A DNA stretch of 64,000 nt. Source: Micromonospora citrea (GTDB lineage: Bacteria; Actinomycetota; Actinomycetes; Mycobacteriales; Micromonosporaceae). Below, in pieces: positions 56,015 through 64,000 of this stretch. The translations under genes were made by a program, and so were the position numbers. Under the pieces are notes generated by a model, which saw only the letters and a list, made by a program, of their open reading frames with translations, made no database searches and was not told where the DNA came from. Numbering within the stretch: the first letter of the stretch is position 1; every line of letters starts with the position of its first letter. The DNA lies in assembly GCF_900090315.1 (NCBI RefSeq), contig NZ_FMHZ01000002.1:310001-374000 (forward strand). The letters are read 5' to 3'.

Positions 56015-57237
56015 GATGCTCCTCGGGCGGGTTGGGGCTGCGGGTCGGTGAGGCGGCGCTGGATCAGCGCCTGGTAGTGGGCGAGCCGGCTGGTCCGGTT
56101 GGCGGTGAGGGCGCCGACGAGCCGGCCGTCGCGGTGGTACGTGACGACCAGGCGGTGTCTGGCGTCGTCGTGCTCGACCACCTCCGTGGTGTCGGCGAGG
56201 TGTGGCAGCCCGACCGAGCGCATCCGCACGCCGTACAGGTCCGACCAGAAGGACGGCACCGGCCGGTAGCCGGGCGACGTGTCGGGCCGCAGCAGGGTCT
56301 GCGCCGCGACGGAGGCCTGCTCGACGGCGTTGCTCCAGTGCCCGAGCGAGACCAGTTCGTCGCCGGCCAGCGGATGCGGCCACCGGGTCAGGTCCCCCGC
56401 GGCGACCACGTCCGGCGCGGGCCGTCCGTCGTGTCGCAGGGGTCGGCAGTACCCGTCGCAGACCAGCCCTGCGTCGACGAGCAGACCGGACCCGGCGAGC
56501 CACTCGACGTTCGGCTCGGCCCCGAGCGCGAGGACCGCCAGGTCCGCCGCGACGCGGGCGCCGTCGGTCAGCTCGGCTCCGGTCAGCTCGCCCCGGCCGT
56601 TGCCGGTGAGGGCCCGGACCCCGACGCCGAGCCGCAGGTCGACGCCGTTGGCGCGGTGCAGGGCGGCCACGAACCGTCCGACGTGCGGGCCGGTGGGCGC
56701 GAGCAGCGGCAGCTCCCGGGGCTCGATGAGGGTCACCGCGACGCCGAGGGCGCGGGCCGCCGCGGCCACCTCCCCGCCGAGGAAGCCGGCCCCGACGACG
56801 AGCAGCCGGTCGGCCCGGGGCAGCGCCTCGGCCACCGCGGTCGCGTCGTCGAGCCCCCGGACGGTGTGTACGCCGGCCGGTGTCGTGGGACCGGGCCAGC
56901 GCCGGGCGCGCGCTCCGGTGGCGAGCACCGCCCCGTCGTAGGGCAGCCGGGTGCCGTCGGCGAGACGCACCACGTGGGCGGAGACGTCGAGCCCGCCGGC
57001 GGCCACGCCCAGCCGCCACGTGACATCGAGCCCCGCCGGGACGGGCAGGGTCGTCTGATCCGGCCGCCACCCGCCGTCGAGGACCTGCTTGGTGAGCGGC
57101 GGTCGGTCGTACGGCGGGTGGGGCTCGTCGCCGACCAGCACGAGTTCGCCCGCGTAGCCGGACCGTCGCAGCGCCTCGGCGGCACGCAGCCCGGCCAGCG
57201 ACGCGCCGACCACCACGATCCGGCGCGGATCGCTCAT
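56011..57237 (-). CDS. ferredoxin reductase (FAD/NAD(P)H)
   Basis: 408 aa of the BphA4/putidaredoxin reductase class. FAD motif [45 protein letters not shown]-binding [20 protein letters not shown] and [13 protein letters not shown]. It passes electrons from NAD(P)H to the small ferredoxin whose gene overlaps it (ATGA). A C-terminal Reductase_C segment is present ([18 protein letters not shown]). The final electron acceptor is not in the operon as a P450. Confidence 0.92.
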   Translation of the reverse strand: MSDPRRIVVVGASLAGLRAAEALRRSGYAGELVLVGDEPHPPYDRPPLTKQVLDGGWRPDQTTLPVPAGLDVTWRLGVAAGGLDVSAHVVRLADGTRLPYDGAVLATGARARRWPGPTTPAGVHTVRGLDDATAVAEALPRADRLLVVGAGFLGGEVAAAARALGVAVTLIEPRELPLLAPTGPHVGRFVAALHRANGVDLRLGVGVRALTGNGRGELTGAELTDGARVAADLAVLALGAEPNVEWLAGSGLLVDAGLVCDGYCRPLRHDGRPAPDVVAAGDLTRWPHPLAGDELVSLGHWSNAVEQASVAAQTLLRPDTSPGYRPVPSFWSDLYGVRMRSVGLPHLADTTEVVEHDDARHRLVVTYHRDGRLVGALTANRTSRLAHYQALIQRRLTDPQPQPARGAS

Positions 57238-57428
57238 GGTTCGCCCACCAGGCGGATGGCGCGGACGGGACAGGCGGCGACGGCGGCGCGCACCTGGTCG
57301 TGTCGCGACCGTGGCGGTTCCGGTTCGTAGGTCAGGACTTCGTCCTCGTCGAACGCGAACACCTCGGGTGCGGCGTACACGCACTGGCCGTGGTTCTGGC
57401 ACAGGTCGAGGTCGACGGTCACGGTCAT
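57234..57428 (-). CDS. ferredoxin (single-cluster type)
   Basis: 64 aa. Cluster ligands in [16 protein letters not shown] and [10 protein letters not shown] give the three-Cys pattern of actinobacterial [3Fe-4S] or [4Fe-4S] ferredoxins that serve P450s and other oxygenases. Overlaps the PPOX-like gene upstream and the reductase gene downstream, so all are translationally coupled. Confidence 0.92.
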   Translation of the reverse strand: MTVTVDLDLCQNHGQCVYAAPEVFAFDEDEVLTYEPEPPRSRHDQVRAAVAACPVRAIRLVGEP

Positions 57429-58339
57429 GGCTTGGTCGCCTCCGGATCGAGGGTGGGGTTGAAGCGTGAGTACCTGGGCGCGCTCCAGGTGAGCGGGCTG
57501 GCGTGGTCGATCTGCACGACGCGCTCGACGCGGAAGTCGACCACCCGCTGGGCGCCGGGCATCGGCACGGCCGGGTCCCAGTCGACCCGGGCGGCGCCGC
57601 TGAGGTGCAGGGTCGTGCCGGAGAGCCAGTCGACCAGCAGCAGGCCCGCGGCCGGGTCCTGCTGGAGGTTGCCGAGGGTCATCATCATGGCGTTGCCGAC
57701 GTAGTCCGGCCAGCGCAGCCGGGCGGGCGAGAGCACCTGCACGAAGCCGGGGTTGCCGCCCCGGTGCGAGGCGTCGCACGCACCGGCCGCCGAGCGGGTG
57801 GCCACGAAGAAGGTGTCGGCCCGCCGGACGAACTCCTGCTGGGTCGGGGTGAGGGTCTCGCCGACGACCGGTGGCGCGGTCGGTCGGGTGTCGGCGGCGC
57901 GCTGCGGGGTCCGCTGTTGGATGTACTTGGGGCAGTTGGCGTACACCTGCTCGGCAATGATCCGGAGCCCGGCGGGCCGGGGGTGGCTGACGCCGTTGAG
58001 CCGCATCCGGCGTCGCGTGCCGGCCTCGATGGCGATCGAACCCACCTGGGCCGGTCGGGCGAGGACCGGGGCGAGTGGGTCGCCGGGCACCGGACGCGCC
58101 TCGACGTCGACCGTCCGCTCGTCGGGGGCGCTGACGAAGCCGGCCGGCCCGGTGAGCAGGGTCGCCCACATGCGCCCGTCGTCGTCCGCCGCGCCGACGA
58201 CGATCATGGGCTGTTCGGTCAGGAACTGCACGGCCGGCGGCGGAAGCGTCGTGCCGATCGCGAGGCGGGAGTACTCCGCCTGCTCGGCCACTCCCGCCCG
58301 CCGCTGCGCGGCGAGTTCCCCGGGGTGGTACTGGACCAT
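57425..58339 (-). CDS. pyridoxamine-5'-phosphate-oxidase-like flavoprotein
   Basis: 304 aa, two split-barrel units. First unit: LTEQPMIVVGAADDDGRMWA, LLTGPAGFVSAPDERTVDV and MRLNGVSHPRPAGLRIIAEQ then VYANCPKYIQ. Second: QQEFVRRADTFFVATRSAAG, HRGGNPGFVQVLSPARLRWP and MMMTLGNLQQDPAAGLLLVD. This double form is found in flavin enzymes that draw electrons from ferredoxin systems. AAGGAGG lies 6 nt before the ATG. The adjoining ferredoxin and reductase are probably its electron donors. Confidence 0.85.
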   Translation of the reverse strand: MVQYHPGELAAQRRAGVAEQAEYSRLAIGTTLPPPAVQFLTEQPMIVVGAADDDGRMWATLLTGPAGFVSAPDERTVDVEARPVPGDPLAPVLARPAQVGSIAIEAGTRRRMRLNGVSHPRPAGLRIIAEQVYANCPKYIQQRTPQRAADTRPTAPPVVGETLTPTQQEFVRRADTFFVATRSAAGACDASHRGGNPGFVQVLSPARLRWPDYVGNAMMMTLGNLQQDPAAGLLLVDWLSGTTLHLSGAARVDWDPAVPMPGAQRVVDFRVERVVQIDHASPLTWSAPRYSRFNPTLDPEATKP

Positions 58340-58419
58340 CACAGCCTCCTTCCGGCTGTCGATCGGCAGGAGCGGCGGCGCCGACCCGGCGGCACGGGCC
58401 GGCACCGCGTTGGCCGGGC

Positions 58420-58884
58420 CTAGAAGAAGCCGCAGGTGGGGACGCCGCTGACCGGGGCGGCGGCCGGGTCGGCCCCGGTCGGGGCGTACACCTCGAGCCG
58501 GATGCCGTCGGGGTCGACGAAGAACACGCCGCCGGAGGAGGCTCCCTCGCCGTGCGGGACGACGCCGTCGTACGCGAACTCCGCGCCGAGCGCCTTCAGG
58601 GTCGCCTGGACGGCCTCCACCTCCGCGATCGACTCGACCTGGAACGACAGGTGGTGCAGCCCGGGACGGTCGGTGGGGAATCGGCCCTCCGACTGCTCCC
58701 ACAGCGTCACGAGCAGGTGCCCGTCGCGGCCGAGGAACGCGAAGCGCCGTCCCTCCTCCTTGCCCTCGGCCTGCACTTCGAGCCCGAGCACCGCCCGGTA
58801 GAAGTCGAGCGAGCGGGCGAGGTCGGTGACGTTGAGCCCGACATGCCCGGTCTTCAGGGCGGTCGGGGCGGCGAGCGTGGTCAT
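58420..58884 (-). CDS. VOC-family protein, first gene of the redox operon
   Basis: 154 aa. Modules: TGHVGLNVTDLARSLDFYRA (His ligand), GRRFAFLGRDGHLLVTLWEQ (Glu nearby), GLHHLSFQVESIAEVEAVQA and VFFVDPDGIRLEVYAP (Glu). The metal-site residues look complete. GGAGTCCC precedes the ATG. It is divergent from the CGNR regulator and lies 80 bp before the PPOX gene. Confidence 0.88.
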   Translation of the reverse strand: MTTLAAPTALKTGHVGLNVTDLARSLDFYRAVLGLEVQAEGKEEGRRFAFLGRDGHLLVTLWEQSEGRFPTDRPGLHHLSFQVESIAEVEAVQATLKALGAEFAYDGVVPHGEGASSGGVFFVDPDGIRLEVYAPTGADPAAAPVSGVPTCGFF

Positions 58885-58924
58885 GGGACTCCTTCGATGC
58901 GGTCGCGCCGGATCATCCGACGCT

Positions 58925-58990
58925 TTCTAACCGGTGATCATCACGCTAAGGGTTAGAACGCAACCCGTCAAGCCGGCCTCATGGGTTAGG
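58925..58990. promoter_or_regulatory. GGTTAG inverted-repeat operator in the CGNR/redox-operon divergent promoter
   Basis: TTCTAACC (58925-58932) and GGTTAGAA (58951-58958) form a perfect 8-bp inverted repeat with an 18-bp spacer; a third GGGTTAGG (58983-58990) overlaps the probable -10 (TAGGGT) of the CGNR gene. Position and symmetry suggest autoregulation by the CGNR protein. Confidence 0.65.
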
Positions 58991-58998
58991 GTGGCGAC

Positions 58999-59556
58999 AT
59001 GAGTGGTGAGGGACGAGTGCGCGATCCGCGTCCACTCGTCGGCGAACCGCTCGGCCTGGACCTGCTCAACACGATCTGGGTGGACGCCGAGGGCCCGCAT
59101 GACCTGCTCGGCGACCTGGCGGGCACCCGGGTCTGGCTGGCCAGCAACGACCGCTCCCACCGCCCGGCCACCGAGCCGGTCCGCCAGGCGCTGCTGGTGG
59201 CGCGCGAGGCGATCCGGGCGCATGTCACCGACCCGACCTCGCCGACGGCGATCGCCGACCTGAACGCCGTGCTCGCCCGGGGGCACCTCACGCGCAGCGT
59301 CGGGCCGGACGGGCCGACGACCACCGCGCGGGTCGACGACCCCGCGCACCTGACGGCCTGGCAGGCGGCGGACTCCTACCTCACGCTGCTGGCGGAGCGC
59401 CCCGACCGGGTGCGGCGCTGCGCCCATCCGGACTGCGTCCTGCATTTCTACGACACCAGCCCGAAAGGCAGTCGCCGCTGGTGCTCCATGGCCGGCTGCG
59501 GCAACCGGGCCAAGGCCGCCCGGCACTACGCGCGCACCCGACGCCCGGCCGGCTGA
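58999..59556 (+). CDS. CGNR zinc-finger regulator
   Basis: 185 aa. N-terminal ABATE domain (VGEPLGLDLLNTIWVDAEGP) and C-terminal CGNR finger: RCAHPDCVLHFYDTSPKGSR then RWCSMAGCGNRAKAARHYAR. It is a sequence-specific regulator in actinobacteria. A TAGGGT box (58987-58992) ends 6 nt before the ATG, so the message is leaderless. Divergent from the five-gene redox operon and probably its regulator. Confidence 0.92.
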   Translation: MSGEGRVRDPRPLVGEPLGLDLLNTIWVDAEGPHDLLGDLAGTRVWLASNDRSHRPATEPVRQALLVAREAIRAHVTDPTSPTAIADLNAVLARGHLTRSVGPDGPTTTARVDDPAHLTAWQAADSYLTLLAERPDRVRRCAHPDCVLHFYDTSPKGSRRWCSMAGCGNRAKAARHYARTRRPAG

Positions 59557-59630
59557 GGCCACCGCCCCCGCGCTCCGCCACCGCCCCGGGACGGTCGGCG
59601 CCGCACCGCCCGCCCAGCCGGTGCCCGCCG

Positions 59631-59903
59631 CTCACCCGCTACCGGCGCGACAAGTGCGGCCTGCCGAAGAGCCGCACCGCAGCCAAGGGCCACCACGACA
59701 TGCCGGGCAGCGACCACACCGATCCCGGCCCGCGCTGGAACTGGGACCACCACGCCTCGCTGGTCGACGCCGACCTCCACGTAGGACTCTCCACCGGCAC
59801 CGCCCTCAACCCCAGCACGACATGCGTGGACCACGTCCCGGCCGCCGCCGCTGGTCGGTGCCGCCGGGCCGGCTCCCGTCGGCCGTCGACGTGGCGCCGA
59901 TGA
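59631..59903 (+). pseudogene. remnant of an N-acetylmuramoyl-L-alanine amidase
   Basis: Forward frame LTRYRRDKCGLPKSRTAAKG then HHDMPGSDHTDPGPRWNWDH and HASLVDA matches the C-terminal core of Amidase_2 enzymes (the region around GHxDMPGxxHTDPGPxWxW). The rest of the enzyme is missing and the downstream part is unrecognisable; no start codon or signal peptide was found. Low-conservation decayed gene. Confidence 0.5.
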
Positions 59904-60068
59904 AGATCGGCTTCCCGGTGGGACGCCGGCGGGCACGACCTCGACAACATGACACGCGGGGTGGGGTGTTCCCCGTCTCACCGCGGCCCCTCAGCGGATC
60001 TCCGTGGCGGCCGGTACCCTTGATCGGGTACAGACTGTGCGCATATGTCCGCTATTCGAGGGGTGACC

Positions 60069-62060
60069 ATGCCCGATCACGTGTCTGGCCGCATCGACCT
60101 CGCCCGCCTGCAGGAAACGCTCGACGGCCCGTGGGCCAAGGTTCGCAACGCGCACCGCGATCACCTCGACGAGCGTTTCCTCCCGGTGTACGGCGAGACC
60201 GGCGATCAGGCACGTGAGCGGATCACCCGGCTGCTCCACGAGCTCCCCGTCGAGCTGGGCATCGCGTCGGCCTTCCCCACCGAGTACGGCGGCGGCGGCG
60301 ACGTCGGCGGCTCGATCGTCGCCACCGAGATGCTCGCGCAGGTCGACCTGTCGCTGATGGTCAAGGCGGGCGTTCAGTGGGGTCTGTTCGGCGGGGCGGT
60401 CGCCGCCCTCGGCACCGCACGGCACCACGACGCCTATCTGCGGGACATCATCGCGGGCGACATCTTCGGCTGCTTCGCTATGACCGAGACCGGCCACGGC
60501 TCCGACGTCCAGCAACTGCGCACCACCTGCACGTACGACCCGCGGACAGAGACCTTCGATCTGCACACCCCGCACGAGGCGGCACGCAAGGACTACATCG
60601 GCAACGCGGCCCGGGACGGGCGGATGGCGGTGGTCTTCGCGCAGCTGATCACCAACGGCCGGCGGCACGGCGTACACGCGTGGCTGGTCCCGATCCGCGA
60701 CGGACAGGGCAACCCCGTGCCCGGCGTGACCATCGGTGACGCCGGAGCCAAGGCCGGCCTGCTCGGCGTCGACAACGGGCGGCTCAGCTTCGACCACGTC
60801 CGGGTGCCGCGGGACATGCTGCTGGACCGGTACGGCCAGGTCGCGGAGGACGGCACGTACTCCAGCCCGATCGAGAACGACTCCCGGCGGTTCTTCACCA
60901 TGCTCGGCACCCTGGTCCGCGGCCGGGTGAGCGTGGGCGGCGCCGCGTCGGCGGCCACCAAGTCGGCGCTGACCATCGCGGTGCGCTACGGCGACATCCG
61001 CCGCCAGTTCGGCACGCCCGACGCGGACCGGGAGGTGCTGCTCAACGACTACCTGGCCCACCAGCGCAAGCTGCTGCCCGCCCTGGCCACCACGTACGCG
61101 CTGCACTTCGCCCAGACCGAGCTGGTCGTCGCGCTCGACGAGGTGCAGGGCGGCGACGGGCCGGTCGACGAGCACCGGCAACGGGAGCTGGAGTCCCGGG
61201 CGGCCGGTCTCAAGGCCGCGCAGACCTGGCACGCGACCCGCACCATCCAGATGTGCCGGGAGGCGTGCGGCGGTGCCGGCTACCTGGCCGAGAACCGGCT
61301 GCCCAGCCTCAAGGCCGACACCGACGTCTTCACCACCTTCGAGGGCGACAACACGGTGCTGCTGCAACTGGTGGCCAAGGGCCTGCTCACCGGCTACCGG
61401 GACGAGTTCGGCTCGTTGGACGGCTGGGGGCGCGCCTCCTTCGTCGCCGAACAGGTCCGCGAGATGGTGCTGGAGCGTACCGCCGCCCGGTCGCTCATCG
61501 AGCGGCTGATCGGCGCCGTGCCCGGCCGCGACGAGGAGGTCGCCGTCACCGACCGCGGCTGGCAGCTCAAGGTCTTCGAGGACCGCGAACGCCACCTCCT
61601 CGACAGCGCGGTCCGGCGCCTGCGCAACGGCGCGGCCAGCAAGAAGGACCGCCCGTTCGACATCTTCAACGACGTCCAGGACCATGTCCTCGCCGTCGCC
61701 GCCGCGCACGTCGACCGGGTCACCCTGGAGGCGTTCGTCGCCGGCATCGAGGACGTCGCGGACCCGGCGGTCCGGGCGCTGCTCGACCGGGTCTGCGACC
61801 TGTACGCGCTCAGCGTCATCGAGGCCGACAAGGGGTGGTTCCTGGAGCACGGTCGGCTCACGCCGGCGCGTTCCAAGGCGATCACCGGCGTGGTGAACGG
61901 CCTGCTCAAGGAGCTGCGCCCGCACATGCGGACGCTCGTGGACGGGTTCGCCATCCCGGACAGCTGGCTGCACTGCGCCATACTGCGTGAGGAACCCGGC
62001 CGCCAGGAGACCATGGCCGCCCATGACGCGGCCGGCGATCCGCAGGCAGTCCCGGCGTAG
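60069..62060 (+). CDS. acyl-CoA oxidase/dehydrogenase-like flavoprotein
   Basis: 663 aa, the length of acyl-CoA oxidases rather than of the 380-aa dehydrogenases. Pattern: GCFAMTETGHGSDVQQLRTT, ALTIAVRYGDIRRQFGTPDA, MCREACGGAGYLAENRLPSL and the catalytic Glu in TTFEGDNTVLLQ. FAD-dependent removal of two hydrogens from acyl-CoA, probably with O2 as acceptor; the long C-terminal domain is typical of the ACOX branch. ATG 60069 has GAGGGG 5 nt upstream; ATG 60045 is an in-frame alternative. It stands alone. Confidence 0.9.
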   Translation: MPDHVSGRIDLARLQETLDGPWAKVRNAHRDHLDERFLPVYGETGDQARERITRLLHELPVELGIASAFPTEYGGGGDVGGSIVATEMLAQVDLSLMVKAGVQWGLFGGAVAALGTARHHDAYLRDIIAGDIFGCFAMTETGHGSDVQQLRTTCTYDPRTETFDLHTPHEAARKDYIGNAARDGRMAVVFAQLITNGRRHGVHAWLVPIRDGQGNPVPGVTIGDAGAKAGLLGVDNGRLSFDHVRVPRDMLLDRYGQVAEDGTYSSPIENDSRRFFTMLGTLVRGRVSVGGAASAATKSALTIAVRYGDIRRQFGTPDADREVLLNDYLAHQRKLLPALATTYALHFAQTELVVALDEVQGGDGPVDEHRQRELESRAAGLKAAQTWHATRTIQMCREACGGAGYLAENRLPSLKADTDVFTTFEGDNTVLLQLVAKGLLTGYRDEFGSLDGWGRASFVAEQVREMVLERTAARSLIERLIGAVPGRDEEVAVTDRGWQLKVFEDRERHLLDSAVRRLRNGAASKKDRPFDIFNDVQDHVLAVAAAHVDRVTLEAFVAGIEDVADPAVRALLDRVCDLYALSVIEADKGWFLEHGRLTPARSKAITGVVNGLLKELRPHMRTLVDGFAIPDSWLHCAILREEPGRQETMAAHDAAGDPQAVPA

Positions 62061-62114
62061 GCACGAGGGATCCGGGCATCCCGCGATGTTCCCGCCGACC
62101 TGGGTGGTGTCCGG

Positions 62115-62543
62115 TTGATCGTCGTCCGCTCCGTGCTGCTGGTGGGCCTGTTCTCGGCGAAGGACCGCGACCATCGGGAGCGCCTCGACGCGCTGGAGGC
62201 GCGGGTGACCGCGCGGGGATGGCGGGTGCTGGGCCGGTTCGTCCAGCGCAGGGGTGTCTCCGACGGCGGGGTACGACTGATGACCGGGCCGTTGTCGCGT
62301 CGCTTCCTGATCGGTACGGGAAAGCTGGAGGAGATCGTCGCGAACTGCTCGCGGGAGCACGTCGACGCCGTCGTCTTCGTCAACGAACTGAGCAGCTACC
62401 AGCGCCGATGGCTCTCGGCCCGACTCGGGTGCCCGGCGCTGACCGAGGGCGACCTCGACGCGTCAGCGCATGTCGCCACGGGCGACCCCACCCGAACGCA
62501 CCGCCGCGCCGGCCGTGGCCGGGCGTTCAGACGCCGCCGGTAG
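62115..62543 (+). CDS. stand-alone HflX N-terminal-domain-like protein
   Basis: 142 aa. The sequence VRSVLLVGLFSAKDRDHRER, RVLGRFVQRRGVSDGGVRLM, RRFLIGTGKLEEIVANCSRE and HVDAVVFVNELSSYQRRWLS follows the HflX nucleotide-binding domain (HflX: ...IGSGKVEEL...DELSPAQ). But no GTPase domain follows: the frame ends in an Arg-rich tail. HflX rescues stalled or disassembles ribosomes; a stand-alone N-domain may bind ribosome or nucleotide without GTP hydrolysis. TTG start is weakly supported. Confidence 0.7.
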   Translation: MIVVRSVLLVGLFSAKDRDHRERLDALEARVTARGWRVLGRFVQRRGVSDGGVRLMTGPLSRRFLIGTGKLEEIVANCSREHVDAVVFVNELSSYQRRWLSARLGCPALTEGDLDASAHVATGDPTRTHRRAGRGRAFRRRR

Positions 62544-62623
62544 TGCGATCACTCGCGGGCCACGACGCACCGTCGGATTCGGCGGCGATGCCGCCCGGGA
62601 CCGCGAACCGTTAAGGTGCCGCT

Positions 62624-63376
62624 GTGCGATTGATGATCGCCGCGGCGCTCGGTGCGGTCCTGCTCGTCGGCGGGTGGTTCGACGTGCTGTGGGCGCAGAA
62701 CGCGATGTTCGATCTGCAGGCCGCAGCGCACAGCGCGGAGGCCGACCGGCACGTGCTGCCCGCGTTGGCGAACCTCTACACGGCCGGACACTACGGCGTC
62801 CAACTGGCCGCCATCCCGATCGGCGCTGCCCTCGCGGCCGACCACCGGGTGGCGGTGGCGTCGCGGCGTGCCGGCTCGGTGGTGCTGTCGGCCGGTCTCG
62901 CCGGGACTGCCGTCGTCGCGCCGTTGGCCGTGCTGACGCTGCGGGCGAATCCGGAGTACGCGCGACTGCTCGACCTGTCCACGCTCGCCGACGGTCGCGT
63001 CCTGTCGGCAGCCGTCGGCGGCCTGGTGTCGTGCGTGAGTTGGGCGCTGATCGGTGTCGTGGTGGGCGCACGTCGGCGATGGTCGTCCCGTGCGGGTTGG
63101 CTGGCGTGGGCCGGCTTCGCCGGGCTCACCTGGTGTTGGGGCGTGCTGGTCTCGGTCGGGCCGCTTCGAGGCTGTGGGCCGGCCCTGCTCGTGCCGAGCC
63201 CGACGACGCCGGGCACGGCGGCGGGGCTGGTCGGGGCGGACCGTGGCTGGGCGTGGCTCGGCGTCGGGTTGGTCACGGTCCTCGCGGTCGCCGGCGTGGT
63301 GACGGCCGCGCGCGCCTCCGACGTCCTCGGCAGCCCGGCCACGCACCGCCGGCGGCTCGGCGACTCGGAACGCTAG
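62624..63376 (+). CDS. membrane protein, unknown
   Basis: 250 aa with about six hydrophobic segments (LMIAAALGAVLLVGGWFDVL, YGVQLAAIPIGAALAA, VVLSAGLAGTAVVAPLAVL, LVSCVSWALIGVVVGA, WAGFAGLTWCWGVLVSVG and LGVGLVTVLAVAGVVTA). No family recognised. TAAGGT (62612-62617) ends 6 nt before the GTG, so the mRNA is probably leaderless. Confidence 0.78.
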   Translation: MRLMIAAALGAVLLVGGWFDVLWAQNAMFDLQAAAHSAEADRHVLPALANLYTAGHYGVQLAAIPIGAALAADHRVAVASRRAGSVVLSAGLAGTAVVAPLAVLTLRANPEYARLLDLSTLADGRVLSAAVGGLVSCVSWALIGVVVGARRRWSSRAGWLAWAGFAGLTWCWGVLVSVGPLRGCGPALLVPSPTTPGTAAGLVGADRGWAWLGVGLVTVLAVAGVVTAARASDVLGSPATHRRRLGDSER

Positions 63377-63390
63377 TCCCGGGTCAGCAG

Positions 63391-63615
63391 TTATGCCCGC
63401 CCCGGATCGAACGTGACGTCGACGCCGGCGCCCTCCGGCACCGCGTCGCGCGGTTCGACCCCCTGCCCGGTCACGGTGATGGTGCCACCGGTCGTCTCAC
63501 CCCGTAGTCGATGCTCGGCCCGTCAAACGTCGAGCGCAGCACCGCGCCGAGGCCGGTGCCACCGTCGGTCACCGGACTGAGCCGGATCGTCTCGGGCCGC
63601 ACCGTCAGACGGACA
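63391..63615 (-). pseudogene. C-terminal remnant of a PotA-like ABC ATPase
   Basis: The reverse frame RLTVRPETIRLSPVTDGGTG then STFDGPSIDYGVR, and after a frameshift near 63500 GGTITVTGQGVEPRDAVPEG and VDVTFDPGRA ending at TAA 63391, matches the TOBE_2 tail of spermidine/sugar importer ATPases. No Walker or signature motifs are present. Confidence 0.6.
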
Positions 63616-63702
63616 CCAACTTGCGGGCGTGGACCTTGCCGACCTGGATGCGTTGTCCCGCGACCTGGATGCTGCCGTTGATGGCATCTGAGGGCACTGC
63701 GA
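63616..63702 (-). pseudogene. C-terminal remnant of a transposase
   Basis: The reverse frame reads DAINGSIQVAGQRIQVGKVH then ARKLVSV and a stop, a pattern seen at the C-terminus of IS481-like transposases. It abuts the PotA-like remnant directly, suggesting that an insertion followed by decay produced this junction. Confidence 0.45.
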
Positions 63703-63760
63703 AACTCCGTGGTCACGCGGCCTCGGGCCGTGTTTCCATGCCGCCGTGAGGGGCGGGAAC

Positions 63761-64000
63761 ATGTCCGGCGTCGAGGTGCCGGCGAGTGTCCGAGAGCGGA
63801 CCGTTCGTGACCTCGGTGGCTGTGTGCGGCTGCTGGCCGAGGTCCACGGGCGTGACGGCTATCCGGTCAACTGGCCGGAGTTCCCGGACGCATGGCTCAC
63901 CCCACCCTCGCTCGTCGCCTCGTGGGTGGCGGAACTGGATGGGCGCCTGGCCGGCCATGTCGGCTTGTCCCGCAGTGACGCGGGAGACGCGGCCCCTGCG
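63761..64000 (+). CDS. GNAT-family acetyltransferase (3' end outside window)
   Basis: First 80 codons of an acetyltransferase: RERTVRDLGGCVRLLAEVHG, RDGYPVNWPEFPDAWLTPPS and LVASWVAELDGRLAGHVGLS, the N-terminal half of the GNAT fold ending before the acetyl-CoA loop. GAGGGGCGGG precedes the ATG; an in-frame GTG lies 15 nt upstream. The frame is open at the right edge. Confidence 0.8.
   Translation, partial: MSGVEVPASVRERTVRDLGGCVRLLAEVHGRDGYPVNWPEFPDAWLTPPSLVASWVAELDGRLAGHVGLSRSDAGDAAPA

Overview
The window is high-GC actinobacterial DNA, most likely from the Micromonosporaceae (Micromonospora or a relative). The evidence is the roughly 70% GC content, frequent GTG starts, operons joined by ATGA/GTGA overlaps, many leaderless single-gene units with a TAnnnT box exactly 6 nt before the start codon, and typical actinomycete families (CGNR regulator, YdeI, Trypco1, CBM13 xylanase). 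The genus is inference; no rRNA, tRNA or CRISPR array was seen.

Left part, 1-13 kb. A reverse-strand pentose operon (araB, araD, then a YtfQ/YtfR/YtfT/YjfF-type sugar ABC transporter running off the left edge) stands back to back with a secreted GH10 xylanase carrying a CBM13 lectin module. Each promoter holds the same LacI-like box over its -10 region, so hemicellulose attack and pentose uptake look co-regulated. An intact IS256-family element (copy 1, 1394 bp, perfect 8-bp target duplication) follows, then an FAD oxidase/SnoaL pair divergent from a LysR regulator.

13-25 kb is an accessory stretch: remnants of ISL3 and IS256-type transposases, two SnoaL-like proteins, an XRE regulator, an IS30-HTH/MarR regulator divergent from a serine hydrolase with repeated operator motifs, a MacB-like ABC transporter, a cystathionine beta-lyase-like enzyme, and a second, apparently identical IS256 copy in inverse orientation with its own target duplication.

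25-43 kb holds mostly small independent units: LysR/MFS pair, Xaa-Pro aminopeptidase, PPOX protein plus a UvrA-like ABC protein, a MerR-methyltransferase fusion, a secreted six-cysteine protein, YdeI protein, sulfotransferase, NUDIX hydrolase, methyltransferase and acetyltransferase. Several small genes here carry frameshifts; one HEAT-like gene has two compensating ones.

43-48 kb carries a probable conflict/defence-type pair: a 1194-aa trypsin-like protease fused to an HSP90-like ATPase, followed by a Trypco1 (trypsin-co-occurring domain) protein.

48-55 kb is the most striking locus: a compact operon (Fe/2-oxoglutarate oxygenase, FMN alpha-hydroxy-acid oxidase, a 21-residue peptide ending AYPWH, cytochrome P450, alpha/beta hydrolase, ATP-grasp ligase, MFS exporter). 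It has the architecture of a P450-tailored RiPP pathway with unusual extra enzymes; strong hairpins flank the peptide gene.

55-64 kb: a redox operon (VOC protein, PPOX protein, ferredoxin, ferredoxin reductase, DUF1348 protein) divergent from a CGNR regulator with a clear inverted-repeat operator; an acyl-CoA oxidase-like enzyme; a stand-alone HflX N-domain-like protein; a membrane protein; gene remnants; and an acetyltransferase cut by the right edge.
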